Source: Hyphomonas sp. (GTDB lineage: Bacteria > Pseudomonadota > Alphaproteobacteria > Caulobacterales > Hyphomonadaceae). From it: a DNA stretch of 58,263 nt. The stretch lies in contig NZ_PNMA01000025.1 of the NCBI RefSeq assembly GCF_013823385.1, forward strand, positions 1-58,263, read 5' to 3'. The position numbers and the translations under genes were made by a program. A model generated the notes under the pieces. The model worked only from the letters and a program-made list of their open reading frames with translations. It had not been told where the DNA came from and did no database searches. Below are positions 1 through 8,250 of this stretch, piece after piece; within the stretch, counting starts at the first letter, position 1, and every line of letters begins with the position of its first letter.

Positions 1-2463
1 GAAGGTACCGTTGCTTTGGTTTTCCCTGTTTGGGTCAGCGCCTTTGTCCAGGAGGGCCGCGACGATGTCCCCATGGCCGTTCTGAGCGGCAAACAGGAGG
101 GGAAAGGCGCCATTGCCGTGGGTGGTTTCCGGATCGGCGCCGAGTTCCAGGAGCTTTTTTGCGAGGCCGGAGAGGCCGTAATAGGCAGCTGCGTTCAGGT
201 CGATTTTACGGGCGGTTTCCGGCGGCATGTCTATCGGGATGGCGGATGCCAGGCGGCGGAAGGTTTTTGAGATGCCGAGGTCGGTGCGGTCTTCGGCGAG
301 GCGGACGAGGAAGGCGAAGGCCGATTGGGCGTCCAGCCGCCAGGCATCCGTGCAGAGCTGTTCACACTCCCTTTCGCTGGGCTCCAGCCAGTCGATCATA
401 TACTCGCCCAGAAGATCGGGCACGCGGGCCAGAAGCGGCGCTTGCCGGCCGGCGCGTGAGGCGGCGGGGTCTACGACATAGCCGAGCGTGGTCCAGGCGC
501 GCTTGCGGGTTTCAAGATCGTCGGGCTGGTAAAATGCTTCATCCAGATCTGCGTTCGGAATGTCGAGCTGGCCCAGCATTGTGGCGAGGATCGCTTGCCG
601 GGCGGCCGGCCGGGTTGGAAAGCCATCGGGCGGGAAAATCTTCGACCAGGACCGCGCCTGTTCGTCTTCCAGCAGAAAGCTCAGGGCATTCCCGATCGTG
701 GTGTCCCTGCCAGAGGCTCCGTCCAGAATGGCGTCTGCAATCAACATTGCCAGCAGGGGACGCCAGGCGCGCCGCCGCGTGGAATCCCACGCTGTTTTAT
801 TCAGCGCGGCGATGATCCTGTTCAGGTCTTCGGGGGCCGGTTCGGCCTTGCCCCGGTATTTCCGCCAGCTGATGATCACATGGCGCATGGCCTCTTCACT
901 CAAGGGCGTCAGATGCAGCGGAAGGGGCGCATGCATTGCGCCGCTGATGCTGGTATTGTCGCCGGTTGCGCAGAAGGGTGCATACCACATGGCGGGGGGC
1001 GCTTCGTCTTCGGTTGCGTAGGGAGACCGCTCCACGATCAGCAGCCGGAACGGCTGGAGGATGCCGGTATTCCAGTCCGCATACGCCTCACTCCGGCGCT
1101 TGAGCAGGGTGACCAGTCCGGTGGCAACGGCCTTGGCTTTCTCCGGGGCGCCCACATAATCGACCACGCAGAGGGTCGGGCGATTGATGGGCAGGGTTGT
1201 CCAGGGGATGTCGTGGATACTGCCGGATTTGAGGAAGCCGGCATGCCAGCCATTGCGCGCGGCTTCCTGAATGAGTTCGAGGGCGATGCGGCTTTTGCCC
1301 TGGCCTCCATCGCCGGATACCTGCCACCAGAGGATGGGGGCATCGGCGCCGAGGAACGCTCTGAGCTGCTCCATCTCGCCGCCCCGCCCGACGAACTCGG
1401 TATTCTGCTTGGAATAGACGTAATCAATGAAACGATCCCCGGACTGACTGTGTTTGTCGGCGCCGAGGGGGTCGAGCTGGAGCCGGGAGGCTTCGAGCGC
1501 CTTGAGGATGCTGGTGAGGTGAGCGGAAAGGTCGTCGAACCTTTTGTGGAAATCATCCGACATCCCCTCGACCAGGCCCTGAAGCAGCCGGCTGTAGGTC
1601 AGGATTTCCCTGCCCTGCAACAATCCTTCGGATGTGAAGTTCAGGAGGATGCGCTGAAACTCATCCGTACGCTGCGTATCGCTCAGTCTTTGTTTCAGGC
1701 GGTAGCGATAGGTTGCGATCCATCCTGTGGCCGGGTCGTCAAAGCGGGCGAGGAAGTGGGCCAGGGCATTGCGGCTTTCCGTGGCCGGGCCTTCGGCGAC
1801 GCGCTGGCGGAAGGGCACGGGTTTCCTGCCCGCGACGCGGGCGTCCAGTTCGAGGAGCAGCGTCTCTGCGGCGATGCTGGAGGTCAGCCGGAAGAGGTCT
1901 GACCGGATGGCCTCGGCATCGTGCGCGCCGGGCTGGTTCTGAATTTCGCGGGACAGGGCGGCGTCAAGCTGTTGCACCAGCAGCCGGTCACTCTCGCTGA
2001 ACGCCGCGATCTCCGGCGATTTGGCCGAGATGCTGGTCAGAAGCCAGGTGACGCACTTTTCAAACCGGCTTGGCTCTCCCGGCCGTTCGGCGTCGCGGGC
2101 ATCGACACGGCGCGCAATCTTCTGCCTGGAGAGCTCATCTGCGGTGTCCACGAGATTTGCCAAAGGCGGGGTCTTGGCCGAATAGGGTGTCGGATCGCGG
2201 TCAATCTCGGCCAGAATGTCGAGCAGTGCCTGCCATTTGACCTCGTGAACCAGCTGCAGAAGCAGGTGATTGCTTTCGAGCGGGGGGCGCAGCAGTTTGC
2301 TTGTGGCCTGGAGCGCCGGAGAGAGGGATTTCGCTGCGGCGAAAGTGGCGGCCGTTGCCCCGCAATCAATGCCCAGCGACACGGCGCATGCCAGGAACAC
2401 CTGATCATGATCTTCGATCGCAGCCCTGACCATATTGCCCAGCTGCGCAGAGAGATTGCCCAA
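1..2463 (-). CDS. STAND-like P-loop ATPase with C-terminal ankyrin repeats (3' end outside window)
   Basis: An uninterrupted minus-strand frame runs off the left edge, giving 821 visible codons. The chosen start is TTG at 2463, behind GGGGAG eight bases upstream; the first in-frame ATG is at 2433. Residues 1 to about 370 are helical and unrecognised. A short FVGR lead-in precedes a Walker A motif GDGGQGKS (residues 384-391), and a Walker B-like strand LCVVDY lies near 431-436. A helical region follows and then at least two ankyrin units (about 752-815, with LELGADPETTHGNGAFPLLF and LLDKGADPNREN). This layout fits signalling ATPases of the STAND/NACHT type, in which the repeat tail senses a ligand; a defence role is inference only. 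It follows the ParA pair on the same strand after 118 bases and may share their transcript. The plus-strand frames here are shadows. Confidence 0.8.
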   Translation of the reverse strand, partial: MGNLSAQLGNMVRAAIEDHDQVFLACAVSLGIDCGATAATFAAAKSLSPALQATSKLLRPPLESNHLLLQLVHEVKWQALLDILAEIDRDPTPYSAKTPPLANLVDTADELSRQKIARRVDARDAERPGEPSRFEKCVTWLLTSISAKSPEIAAFSESDRLLVQQLDAALSREIQNQPGAHDAEAIRSDLFRLTSSIAAETLLLELDARVAGRKPVPFRQRVAEGPATESRNALAHFLARFDDPATGWIATYRYRLKQRLSDTQRTDEFQRILLNFTSEGLLQGREILTYSRLLQGLVEGMSDDFHKRFDDLSAHLTSILKALEASRLQLDPLGADKHSQSGDRFIDYVYSKQNTEFVGRGGEMEQLRAFLGADAPILWWQVSGDGGQGKSRIALELIQEAARNGWHAGFLKSGSIHDIPWTTLPINRPTLCVVDYVGAPEKAKAVATGLVTLLKRRSEAYADWNTGILQPFRLLIVERSPYATEDEAPPAMWYAPFCATGDNTSISGAMHAPLPLHLTPLSEEAMRHVIISWRKYRGKAEPAPEDLNRIIAALNKTAWDSTRRRAWRPLLAMLIADAILDGASGRDTTIGNALSFLLEDEQARSWSKIFPPDGFPTRPAARQAILATMLGQLDIPNADLDEAFYQPDDLETRKRAWTTLGYVVDPAASRAGRQAPLLARVPDLLGEYMIDWLEPSERECEQLCTDAWRLDAQSAFAFLVRLAEDRTDLGISKTFRRLASAIPIDMPPETARKIDLNAAAYYGLSGLAKKLLELGADPETTHGNGAFPLLFAAQNGHGDIVAALLDKGADPNRENQSNGTF

Positions 2464-2581
2464 TTCGATCGCTCCCCAGGATCAGCGCCCGCCTAATCAA
2501 TCTCAGGCGCTGCCCCAAAAGCAATAGCTATCCAGAAAATTGTTGGGCGTGCTCTTTCAGGTCGCGCGCTGCAGGGCCTGA

Positions 2582-3199
2582 TCAGGTGCGGAAGGATTTG
2601 CGGCCGAAATAGGCGCTGCCGGGGGGCGGCGGTGGGGGCGGGCTGGTGGAGTCCGTTCCGGTGGCTTCCGGCTGCGCGGTTTCGGTGTCGTCTGTCAGGC
2701 TGAGCGCCGGGGTGGCCCAAGGGTCTTTTTTCTCTTCGGGCTTTGCTGCTTCAGCCTCTTCAGCCGGGGCCTCTTCTGCGGGAGCCTCTGCCGTTTCTTC
2801 CGGGGCGGCTGTTTCGACGTCGAGGGTCTCTACGGGCTCAGGCTCGGGCTCAGCTTCGGGCTCGGGCGGTTTCACGGCGGCGAGAAGCTTGCGCACATGG
2901 GCGGCGGCGGCGCTGGCGGTGGAGACTTCAAAGTCCGGCACGCGCTTGTCGAGGCGGCGGGCGAGCTGGCGGGCCTGGTGGTGGGTGAGGGATTTGAGCT
3001 GGACGTTGAACGCCTCTTCGCCGATGGCGGCGCGCACAAGGGCGAGGGTTTCCGGCGTCTGCCCGGCCGAGAGCAGCAGCTTCTTGGCGATCATGCCGGC
3101 GGCGGCGGCCCAGTCCTTGTCGGAGACGCCGAGCGTTTCCTGAAGGCCGAGAAGGGCGTTGACCGCCTGGATGCCGGACACCTCGCCTTCGGCGGTCAT
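2582..3199 (-). CDS. Hypothetical acidic proline/alanine-rich protein, ParA partner candidate
   Basis: The start at 3199 overlaps the stop of the ParA-like gene in an ATGA junction and has GGAGAAGG just upstream, so an N-terminally longer reading is unlikely. The protein is about 205 residues. The first 110 or so form a predicted helical domain with Leu/Ala repeats. The rest is low-complexity, rich in Pro, Glu and Ala (PEPEAEPEPEPVE, APAEEAPAEEAEAA), then a run of seven prolines and the tail YFGRKSFRT. I do not recognise the family. ParA-type ATPases are commonly encoded beside the adaptor that stimulates or anchors them, and the 4-base overlap makes that the best working idea. A disordered acidic region is also seen in polar scaffold proteins. 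Confidence 0.75.
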   Translation of the reverse strand: MTAEGEVSGIQAVNALLGLQETLGVSDKDWAAAAGMIAKKLLLSAGQTPETLALVRAAIGEEAFNVQLKSLTHHQARQLARRLDKRVPDFEVSTASAAAAHVRKLLAAVKPPEPEAEPEPEPVETLDVETAAPEETAEAPAEEAPAEEAEAAKPEEKKDPWATPALSLTDDTETAQPEATGTDSTSPPPPPPPGSAYFGRKSFRT

Positions 3200-4080
3200 G
3201 CAACCTTCTCCCGGACTTCCGAGAGCAGCTGCTCGATGATCTGCAGCGCTTCGCCCGACCATTTGGCCTGCAGCGTCGGCTCCGGCCCCAGCTCGATGGG
3301 GTTGGAGGCAAAGCCCGGCTTCATCGGGATCACGGTCTTGAACATCGCGAATTCGGTTTCCGCTGCATTGGACGCTTCCCGCATCGCGCCGAGGACGACC
3401 TGCTGATGGGAGGAGCCATCATAGCGGGTGGCCAGGACAACCGGGAGGGTTTCAATATCCCGGTTACGCAGATTCTTCATGATGTCGCCAGTGAAGAGGT
3501 CGAGCCCCAGCGTGGACATGAAGTCCGGGATCGTGGGCACGATGATCAGATGGCTGGCGGCGAGGACCGATTCGGTCATCACCGAGATGCCGGGCGGGCA
3601 ATCGAAGAGGATGACGTCATACTGCGCCTTCAGGAGGTTGAGATCATCGCGCAGGCGCTTGCCGACCTGATTCTGCAGGGCCTCCATGGCATAGCCCTTG
3701 GCGGTCAGCTCGTAGATCAGCTCGCGCTCGGTTTTCCGCAGGCGCGGCGATGACGGGATGAGATCCAGCGGCAGGGGATTGCCCTTGAAGCTGACATCGC
3801 TGGCATCGGTGATGATGAATTCCCCCAGACGGCGCTGCTCATTCGCGAAGAAGTTTTCCAGCAGCCAGTCGGAGATGGTCATGTAATCATTGATGGCTTC
3901 GAACAGGTGTTCGTCGCCATTGTTGCCGAAGATCAGCAGCGAGGCGTTGGCCTGGGTGTCGAGGTCAATCACCAGCGTGCGCATGCCAGAGGCCGCGAAG
4001 GCCTCTGCGAGGCTGACGCAGGTGGTTGTTTTGCCGACACCGCCTTTGGAATTGGCGATCGATATGACGCGGGCAGACAT
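3196..4080 (-). CDS. ParA/MinD-like partition ATPase
   Basis: A protein of about 294 residues. It opens with the deviant Walker A box KGGVGKTT (near residues 10-17), then the switch motif DLDTQANAS and the Walker B strand ILFDCPPG. These are hallmarks of ParA-family ATPases, which dimerise on ATP, bind DNA non-specifically and position a cargo. No N-terminal helix-turn-helix is present, unlike P1-type ParA, and the protein is longer than the smallest plasmid ParAs. I start it at the ATG at 4080, because the frame upstream (to 4146) does not look conserved. It overlaps the following gene by ATGA. No parS-like repeat or ParB gene is in view, so chromosome segregation is not indicated. Positioning of some other cellular cargo is equally possible. 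Confidence 0.85.
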   Translation of the reverse strand: MSARVISIANSKGGVGKTTTCVSLAEAFAASGMRTLVIDLDTQANASLLIFGNNGDEHLFEAINDYMTISDWLLENFFANEQRRLGEFIITDASDVSFKGNPLPLDLIPSSPRLRKTERELIYELTAKGYAMEALQNQVGKRLRDDLNLLKAQYDVILFDCPPGISVMTESVLAASHLIIVPTIPDFMSTLGLDLFTGDIMKNLRNRDIETLPVVLATRYDGSSHQQVVLGAMREASNAAETEFAMFKTVIPMKPGFASNPIELGPEPTLQAKWSGEALQIIEQLLSEVREKVA

Positions 4081-4313
4081 TTTGCGATTCTGTTCCTGTC
4101 TTTGGCGGAGCCCCGGCTCTTGCCAGATTTGGGGGGACAAGACCACCCGTTATCCCCGTAATTGAGCCAGCCTGCCGCATAAAAAAACATCAATGATTCA
4201 GAAGGGCAGCTCCCGGAATGGCGAAATTCTGTGCCTGCCAATCCGGCGGGGGTGGGGGGAGTCCAGAATTGGCACTGTCGGAATGAGGCCGGCAGCGACC
4301 AAGGAGCGGGACA

Positions 4314-5450
4314 TTGAACTGGAATTGGCCATTCGCAAAATCAAGCCAGGAGCTGAAATCGGCCGGCCCTATGGCGTGGCCGCTGGTGGCGCTGAGCGAG
4401 CCGCGCGCCGCCAGCTGGGGCAGCCGCGAGGCCGGGGCGCTGACACGCGACGGGTATATGAAGAACGCCGTGGCCTATCGCTGTGTGCGTATGGTGGCCG
4501 AAGCGGCCGCCTCCATTCCGCTGAAATCTGCGCATGAGGGCGTGGCGCGCCTGATGCGCCAGCCGATGCCCGAAGCGGCGACGGCAGGTTTCCTGGAGGC
4601 GGTGTATACGGAGCTTCTGCTGACGGGGAATGCTTTTGTGGAGGCTGTGCGCCTGCCCGGCGAGCGCGCTGTGGCGGCGCTCTATCCCATTCGCACGGGC
4701 CGCGTGCGCCCTGTGAAGGATGGCCGAGGCTGGGTGGCGGCCTGGGCGGTGAAAGGCCAGGGCAGCGAGCGGCGCGTGGGGCGCGAGGCGGGCGGATGGT
4801 GCCCGCTGATGCAGGTGAAGCTCTATAACCCGGCCGATGAGGCGATGGGCCTGCCGCCGCTGGCGGCCGCGCGCCGGGCGCTGGACCTGCACAATGCGGG
4901 GGCCGACTGGGCCAAATCTCTGATCGACAATGCGGCCAAGCCTTCGGGCGCGCTGGTTTATGGCGGGGGCGGGCGGATACCGGCCGACCAGTTTGACCGG
5001 CTGAAGGAAGAACTCGCGCAGAGCTTTTCCGGGGCGGGCAATGCCGGGCGGCCGATGCTGCTGGAAGGCGGCCTGCAATGGCAGGCGCTGTCGCTCTCGC
5101 CCGCCGAAATGGATTTTCAGGAGACGCGGGCAGCGGCGGCAAGAGAGATCGCGCTGGCGCTCGGCGTGCCGCCGATGCTGCTGGGGATGCCGGGAGACAA
5201 TACGTATGCGAATTATCGTGAGGCGAATGCGGCTTTCTGGCGGATGACCGTTCTGCCTCTGGCGCAGCGCTTTGCCGGGGCGCTTTCCGGCTGGCTGGAC
5301 GAGCCGTTTGGCGAGGACATCGACGTGCGCCTTGATCTTGACGCTGTGCCGGCGCTGTCGGCCGAGCGGGAGGCGCTGTGGGCGCGGATCGCGGCGGCGG
5401 ATTTTCTGAGCCTTGAGGAGAAGCGGGCGCTGGCGGGGGTGAGCGCATGA
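4314..5450 (+). CDS. GTA portal protein (g3-like, HK97 family)
   Basis: A 378-residue phage portal protein, the dodecameric ring at the capsid vertex through which DNA passes. The initiator is TTG with GGAG close upstream. Supporting features are the family-typical segments RDGYMKNAVAYRCVRMVAEA near residue 45, YNPADEAMGLPPLAAARRAL in the middle, and the tail segment LGVPPMLLGMPGDNTYANYR that HK97/GTA portals share. It is the first recognisable gene of a head-to-tail cluster in the order of the Rhodobacter capsulatus GTA. The terminase genes (g1, g2) that normally precede it are missing: the 230 bases upstream are non-coding and then the divergent ParA-like gene begins. Cluster promoters probably lie in that gap, but no clear box was found. 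Confidence 0.92.
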   Translation: MNWNWPFAKSSQELKSAGPMAWPLVALSEPRAASWGSREAGALTRDGYMKNAVAYRCVRMVAEAAASIPLKSAHEGVARLMRQPMPEAATAGFLEAVYTELLLTGNAFVEAVRLPGERAVAALYPIRTGRVRPVKDGRGWVAAWAVKGQGSERRVGREAGGWCPLMQVKLYNPADEAMGLPPLAAARRALDLHNAGADWAKSLIDNAAKPSGALVYGGGGRIPADQFDRLKEELAQSFSGAGNAGRPMLLEGGLQWQALSLSPAEMDFQETRAAAAREIALALGVPPMLLGMPGDNTYANYREANAAFWRMTVLPLAQRFAGALSGWLDEPFGEDIDVRLDLDAVPALSAEREALWARIAAADFLSLEEKRALAGVSA

Positions 5451-5680
5451 GGATCGAGGGCAAGGTGACGATTGCGCTGGTGCTCGCCATTCTGCTGCAG
5501 GGGGCGGGCGTGATGTTCTGGGCGGGCGCGGCAGCCGAGCGGATTTCGGCGCTGGAAACGGCGGCGGCCACATCGCGGCCCGTGGCCGAACGCCTGGCGC
5601 GGCTGGAGGCGGAAGTGACTGCCGTGCGCGCGCAGCTCGACCGGATTGAACGGACGCTGGAGGCAAAGGATGCGCGCTGA
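5447..5680 (+). CDS. Small membrane/coiled-coil protein of GTA cluster (g3.5-like)
   Basis: A 77-residue protein coupled to the portal gene by an ATGA overlap. Residues 7-28 form one hydrophobic segment (VTIALVLAILLQGAGVMFWA). The rest is a helical, probably coiled-coil stretch with Leu/Ala heptads (AERLARLEAEVTAVRAQLDR). Its size and position between portal and protease match the small g3.5 gene of RcGTA, whose role I do not know. Because it sits in the membrane it is unlikely to be a particle component, and a part in assembly or membrane association is only inference. Confidence 0.75.
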   Translation: MRIEGKVTIALVLAILLQGAGVMFWAGAAAERISALETAAATSRPVAERLARLEAEVTAVRAQLDRIERTLEAKDAR

Positions 5681-6089
5681 GCCGCTCTTGATTGAAGGCT
5701 ATGCGAGCCTGTTTGGCGTGGCCGATTCCGGCGGCGATGTTGTGCGGGCGGGCGCGTTTGCGCGCAGCCTGCGCCGGGCGGGACATGGTGTGGAGATGCT
5801 GATCCAGCACCGGGACGGCGCGCGCGCCGGGCGCTGGACGCGCGTGATCGAGGATGGGCGCGGATTGTATGTGCGCGGACTGGTGGAGGCGCCCGGGGCG
5901 CTGGCGCTGGTGGGGCGCGGCCTCAGCGGGCTTTCCATCGGGTTCCGGCCGTCGCTGTGGCGCCCGCGCCTGAGCGGTGGACGTGAGCTGATCGAGGTGG
6001 ACCTTGTGGAAGTGTCCCTCGTGCAGGCGCCGATGCTGAGCGGCGCAAGATTTTCCGTTCCCGGATGGGGCGTGAGGCAGGCGGCGTGA
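5670..6089 (+). CDS. GTA prohead protease (g4-like, HK97 family)
   Basis: A 139-residue HK97-type prohead serine protease that trims the capsid protein during head maturation. The start at 5670 has GGAGG upstream and lies inside the end of the previous gene; the frame is open back to 5646 but that region looks non-conserved. The family pattern is clear: EGYASLFGVADSGGDVVRAG at the N-terminus, a catalytic-type His in MLIQHRDG, the Ser of GLSGLSIGF, and the final strand EVDLVEVSLVQAPM. It is directly followed by the capsid gene, as in HK97-like phages. Confidence 0.9.
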   Translation: MRAEPLLIEGYASLFGVADSGGDVVRAGAFARSLRRAGHGVEMLIQHRDGARAGRWTRVIEDGRGLYVRGLVEAPGALALVGRGLSGLSIGFRPSLWRPRLSGGRELIEVDLVEVSLVQAPMLSGARFSVPGWGVRQAA

Positions 6090-6131
6090 AACGCCGGATG
6101 TAAGTGGAATATGGTCAACAAAGGAGACACC

Positions 6132-7298
6132 ATGACCAGGGAAACCAAAATGGCAAAGGCCGACACAGCGGAGATGATGGCTGTGTTCGAGGCTTACCGG
6201 CAGGCGAATGATGCCCGCCTTGCCGAGATCGAGAAGAAGGGAGAGGCTGATCCGCTTTCGGATGAAAAGCTCGCCCGGATTGACCGGCGGCTGGAGGCGC
6301 TCAGCGTCAAGATGGCGCGGCCGGAGGCGGGCGGCGGGGCCGACCCGGCCGAGGATGAGCAGCGCGAGGGCTGGACGCGCTATCTGCGCACCGGGGACGA
6401 CAGCGCCATTGTGGGCCGCGAGCTGAAATCGCTGAATACCGGGACGGGCAGCGAGGGCGGGCATGTGGCGCCCGCTGAACTCGACCGGCTGATCGAGGCG
6501 CGCCTGATGGTGGCGAGCCCGATGCGCCAGATTGCAACGGTGCGGCAGACATCTGCCGGTGTGTACAAGAAGCCGGTGGGCCTCGGCGCAGCGGCGCAAT
6601 GGGTGGGCGAGGAAGCGGCGCGGCCGGCGACGGCGGTGACGGGGCTGGACCTGCTGGAATTTCCCGCCGGGGAGCTTTACGCCATGCCGGCGGCGACGCA
6701 GGCCCTCCTGGAAGATGCGTATGCCGACATTGATGCGTGGCTCGCCGATGAGGTGGAGATTGCGTTTGCCGCCCAGGAGTCTGCGGCCTTCGTCAGCGGC
6801 AATGGCACGGCCAAGCCCAAGGGGTTTCTTGCCTATGACATCGTGGCCGAAAGCGCGCATGTGTGGGGGAAGATCGGCTCTGTGGCTGGGGATTTTGCCG
6901 AGGCCGGCGCGGCCGATCAGCTGATTGACCTCATCTATGCGCCCAGGAGCCAGTTCCGGGCGAATGGCCGCTTTGTGATGAACCGGCGCACGGTATCGGC
7001 CGTCCGCAAGCTGAAGGATGGCGATGGGCGTTACCTCTGGCAGCCGGGCAGCGGCGGCGAGGCGGCGACCGTGATGGGCTATCCCGTCACCGAGATGGAA
7101 GACATGCCCGACATTGGCGAGGGCAATGCCGCCATCGCCTTTGGCGACTTCAAGCGGTTTTACCTGATTGCCGACCGGCAGGGCGCGCGGGTCTTGCGTG
7201 ATCCGTACTCGGCCAAACCCTACGTGCTGTTCTACACGACGAAACGCGTGGGCGGCGGCGTGCAGAACTTCGACGCTGTGAAGGTGATGGTGTTCTGA
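6132..7298 (+). CDS. GTA major capsid protein (g5-like, HK97 fold)
   Basis: A 388-residue major capsid protein. The start at 6132 has an ideal AAGGAGA five bases upstream; an in-frame ATG at 6111 lies before that ribosome site and is rejected. The first roughly 90 residues are charged and helical, like the delta/scaffold domain that the g4 protease removes. The mature HK97 fold begins near LNTGTGSEGGHVAPAELDR. Later family segments are FPAGELYAMPAATQALLEDA, ESAAFVSGNGTAKPKGFL, VMNRRTVSAVRKLKD and the C-terminal RDPYSAKPYVLFYTTKRVGG. This is one of the most confidently assigned proteins of the cluster. Confidence 0.95.
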   Translation: MTRETKMAKADTAEMMAVFEAYRQANDARLAEIEKKGEADPLSDEKLARIDRRLEALSVKMARPEAGGGADPAEDEQREGWTRYLRTGDDSAIVGRELKSLNTGTGSEGGHVAPAELDRLIEARLMVASPMRQIATVRQTSAGVYKKPVGLGAAAQWVGEEAARPATAVTGLDLLEFPAGELYAMPAATQALLEDAYADIDAWLADEVEIAFAAQESAAFVSGNGTAKPKGFLAYDIVAESAHVWGKIGSVAGDFAEAGAADQLIDLIYAPRSQFRANGRFVMNRRTVSAVRKLKDGDGRYLWQPGSGGEAATVMGYPVTEMEDMPDIGEGNAAIAFGDFKRFYLIADRQGARVLRDPYSAKPYVLFYTTKRVGGGVQNFDAVKVMVF

Positions 7299-7340
7299 AG
7301 ATTGCTCACGCGGAGTTTTTTGAATTGCTCGTATGCTGTT

Positions 7341-7355
7341 CCGGGCTCCGCCCGG
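7341..7355. repeat. Inverted repeat CCGGGC-TCC-GCCCGG
   Basis: A perfect 6-base stem with a 3-base loop stands in the 124-base gap between the capsid gene and the next small gene, the only sizeable spacer in the cluster before 15227. No T-run follows, so it is not a standard terminator. It may attenuate transcription or protect the capsid mRNA end. Confidence 0.5.
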
Positions 7356-7422
7356 GCATCCTGCGCCTGCGCTTTGCTTGTGTGGGTGACCTACTGAGAT
7401 GTTTGTTCAAGGAGAAATGGAA

Positions 7423-7626
7423 ATGCTGGAATCTGTGATTGTGGGGATCATTCGTCAGGCGGCGCTGCTGACCAAGCCGCAGCAGGAGGAGTTTACCACC
7501 AAGGCGGCCGAGGCCGTGGCGGCGCTCGTCAAAGGCACCGCCAGCGGCATCGATAATGAGCTGCTGAAACAGGTGGGCCTGCCGATGGGCGGGCAGGTGA
7601 TCACCAAACTTCAGGCGCTGATCTAA
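7423..7626 (+). CDS. Unrecognised small protein in GTA cluster
   Basis: A 67-residue protein whose ATG at 7423 is about eight bases after AAGGAG. Earlier in-frame ATGs at 7399 and 7417 are too far from or too close to that site. It is almost wholly alpha-helical in character (IIRQAALLTKPQQEEFTTKA, AVAALVKGTASGIDNELL), has no cysteine, signal peptide or membrane span, and ends VGLPMGGQVITKLQALI. It lies between capsid and adaptor genes, a place where RcGTA has no gene. I do not recognise the family. A head decoration, head-completion or regulatory role would fit the position, but nothing in the sequence proves one. Confidence 0.75.
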   Translation: MLESVIVGIIRQAALLTKPQQEEFTTKAAEAVAALVKGTASGIDNELLKQVGLPMGGQVITKLQALI

Positions 7627-7692
7627 GCGTCTCTCCGGGCCGCCTGCGCGGTGTGGGCGGCCCGCTTTTATCTTGATCCAAGGAATAATCAG

Positions 7693-8250
7693 ATGTCGGA
7701 CCTGACGGTGATAACGCCGCCAGCAGGAGAGCCTGTGTCTCTCGATGCGGCGAAGGAATTCCTGCGGCTGGCAACGGACGCAGAGGACGGGCTGGTGGCG
7801 CGTCTCATCGCGTCGGCGCGGGCGCAGATCGAGGCTGCGAGCGGACTGGCGCTGGTGTCGCGGACCTGCAGACGGACCTGGCGGCGCTGGCCGTGGGCGA
7901 TTGTGCATGGCGGTACGCGGCTGCGGCCGGGACCGGCGGGGGCGCTGGTCTCCGTGGCCCGCTTTGATGCTGTGGGCACGGAGGAGCCGCTGACCGGGCG
8001 GTTTGAGATCTGCGGCGGGAAGCTGCGGCTGAAGGCCGGGGAGGCTGTGCCGGGGATAGCGCCGGGCGGGCGCGTGGAGGTGACGTTCGAGGCGGGCTTT
8101 GGCGCGGCCGGCGATGTGCCTGAAGATCTTCAGCATGCGGTGAAACTTTATGTGCAGGCGGCTTATTTGCGCGGGTCTGAGCGGCCGCTTTCGGGCGTGC
8201 CGGAGGATGTGCAGGCGATCCTGGATGCGCGGCGGGAGTGGGCGATATGA
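7693..8250 (+). CDS. GTA head-tail adaptor (g6-like)
   Basis: A 185-residue protein of the phage gp6-like head-tail connector type, which binds beneath the portal and starts the neck. The start at 7693 (MSDLTVITPP) follows AAGGA. The N-terminus PVSLDAAKEFLRLATDAEDG with a following LIASARAQIEAASGLAL helix is the typical connector signature, and the C-terminus DVPEDLQHAVKLYVQAAYLR is likewise typical. It couples to the next gene by an ATGA overlap. Confidence 0.88.
   Translation: MSDLTVITPPAGEPVSLDAAKEFLRLATDAEDGLVARLIASARAQIEAASGLALVSRTCRRTWRRWPWAIVHGGTRLRPGPAGALVSVARFDAVGTEEPLTGRFEICGGKLRLKAGEAVPGIAPGGRVEVTFEAGFGAAGDVPEDLQHAVKLYVQAAYLRGSERPLSGVPEDVQAILDARREWAI

Noticed and set aside
595-1902. 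435-codon open frame on plus strand
   Set aside because: It is antisense to the ankyrin ATPase, whose minus frame shows Walker A, Walker B and ankyrin motifs; the plus translation shows no family pattern.
4341-6860. 839-codon open frame on minus strand across portal, protease and capsid genes
   Set aside because: High-GC shadow, rich in Arg, Pro and His; the plus-strand genes have clear family motifs and ribosome sites.
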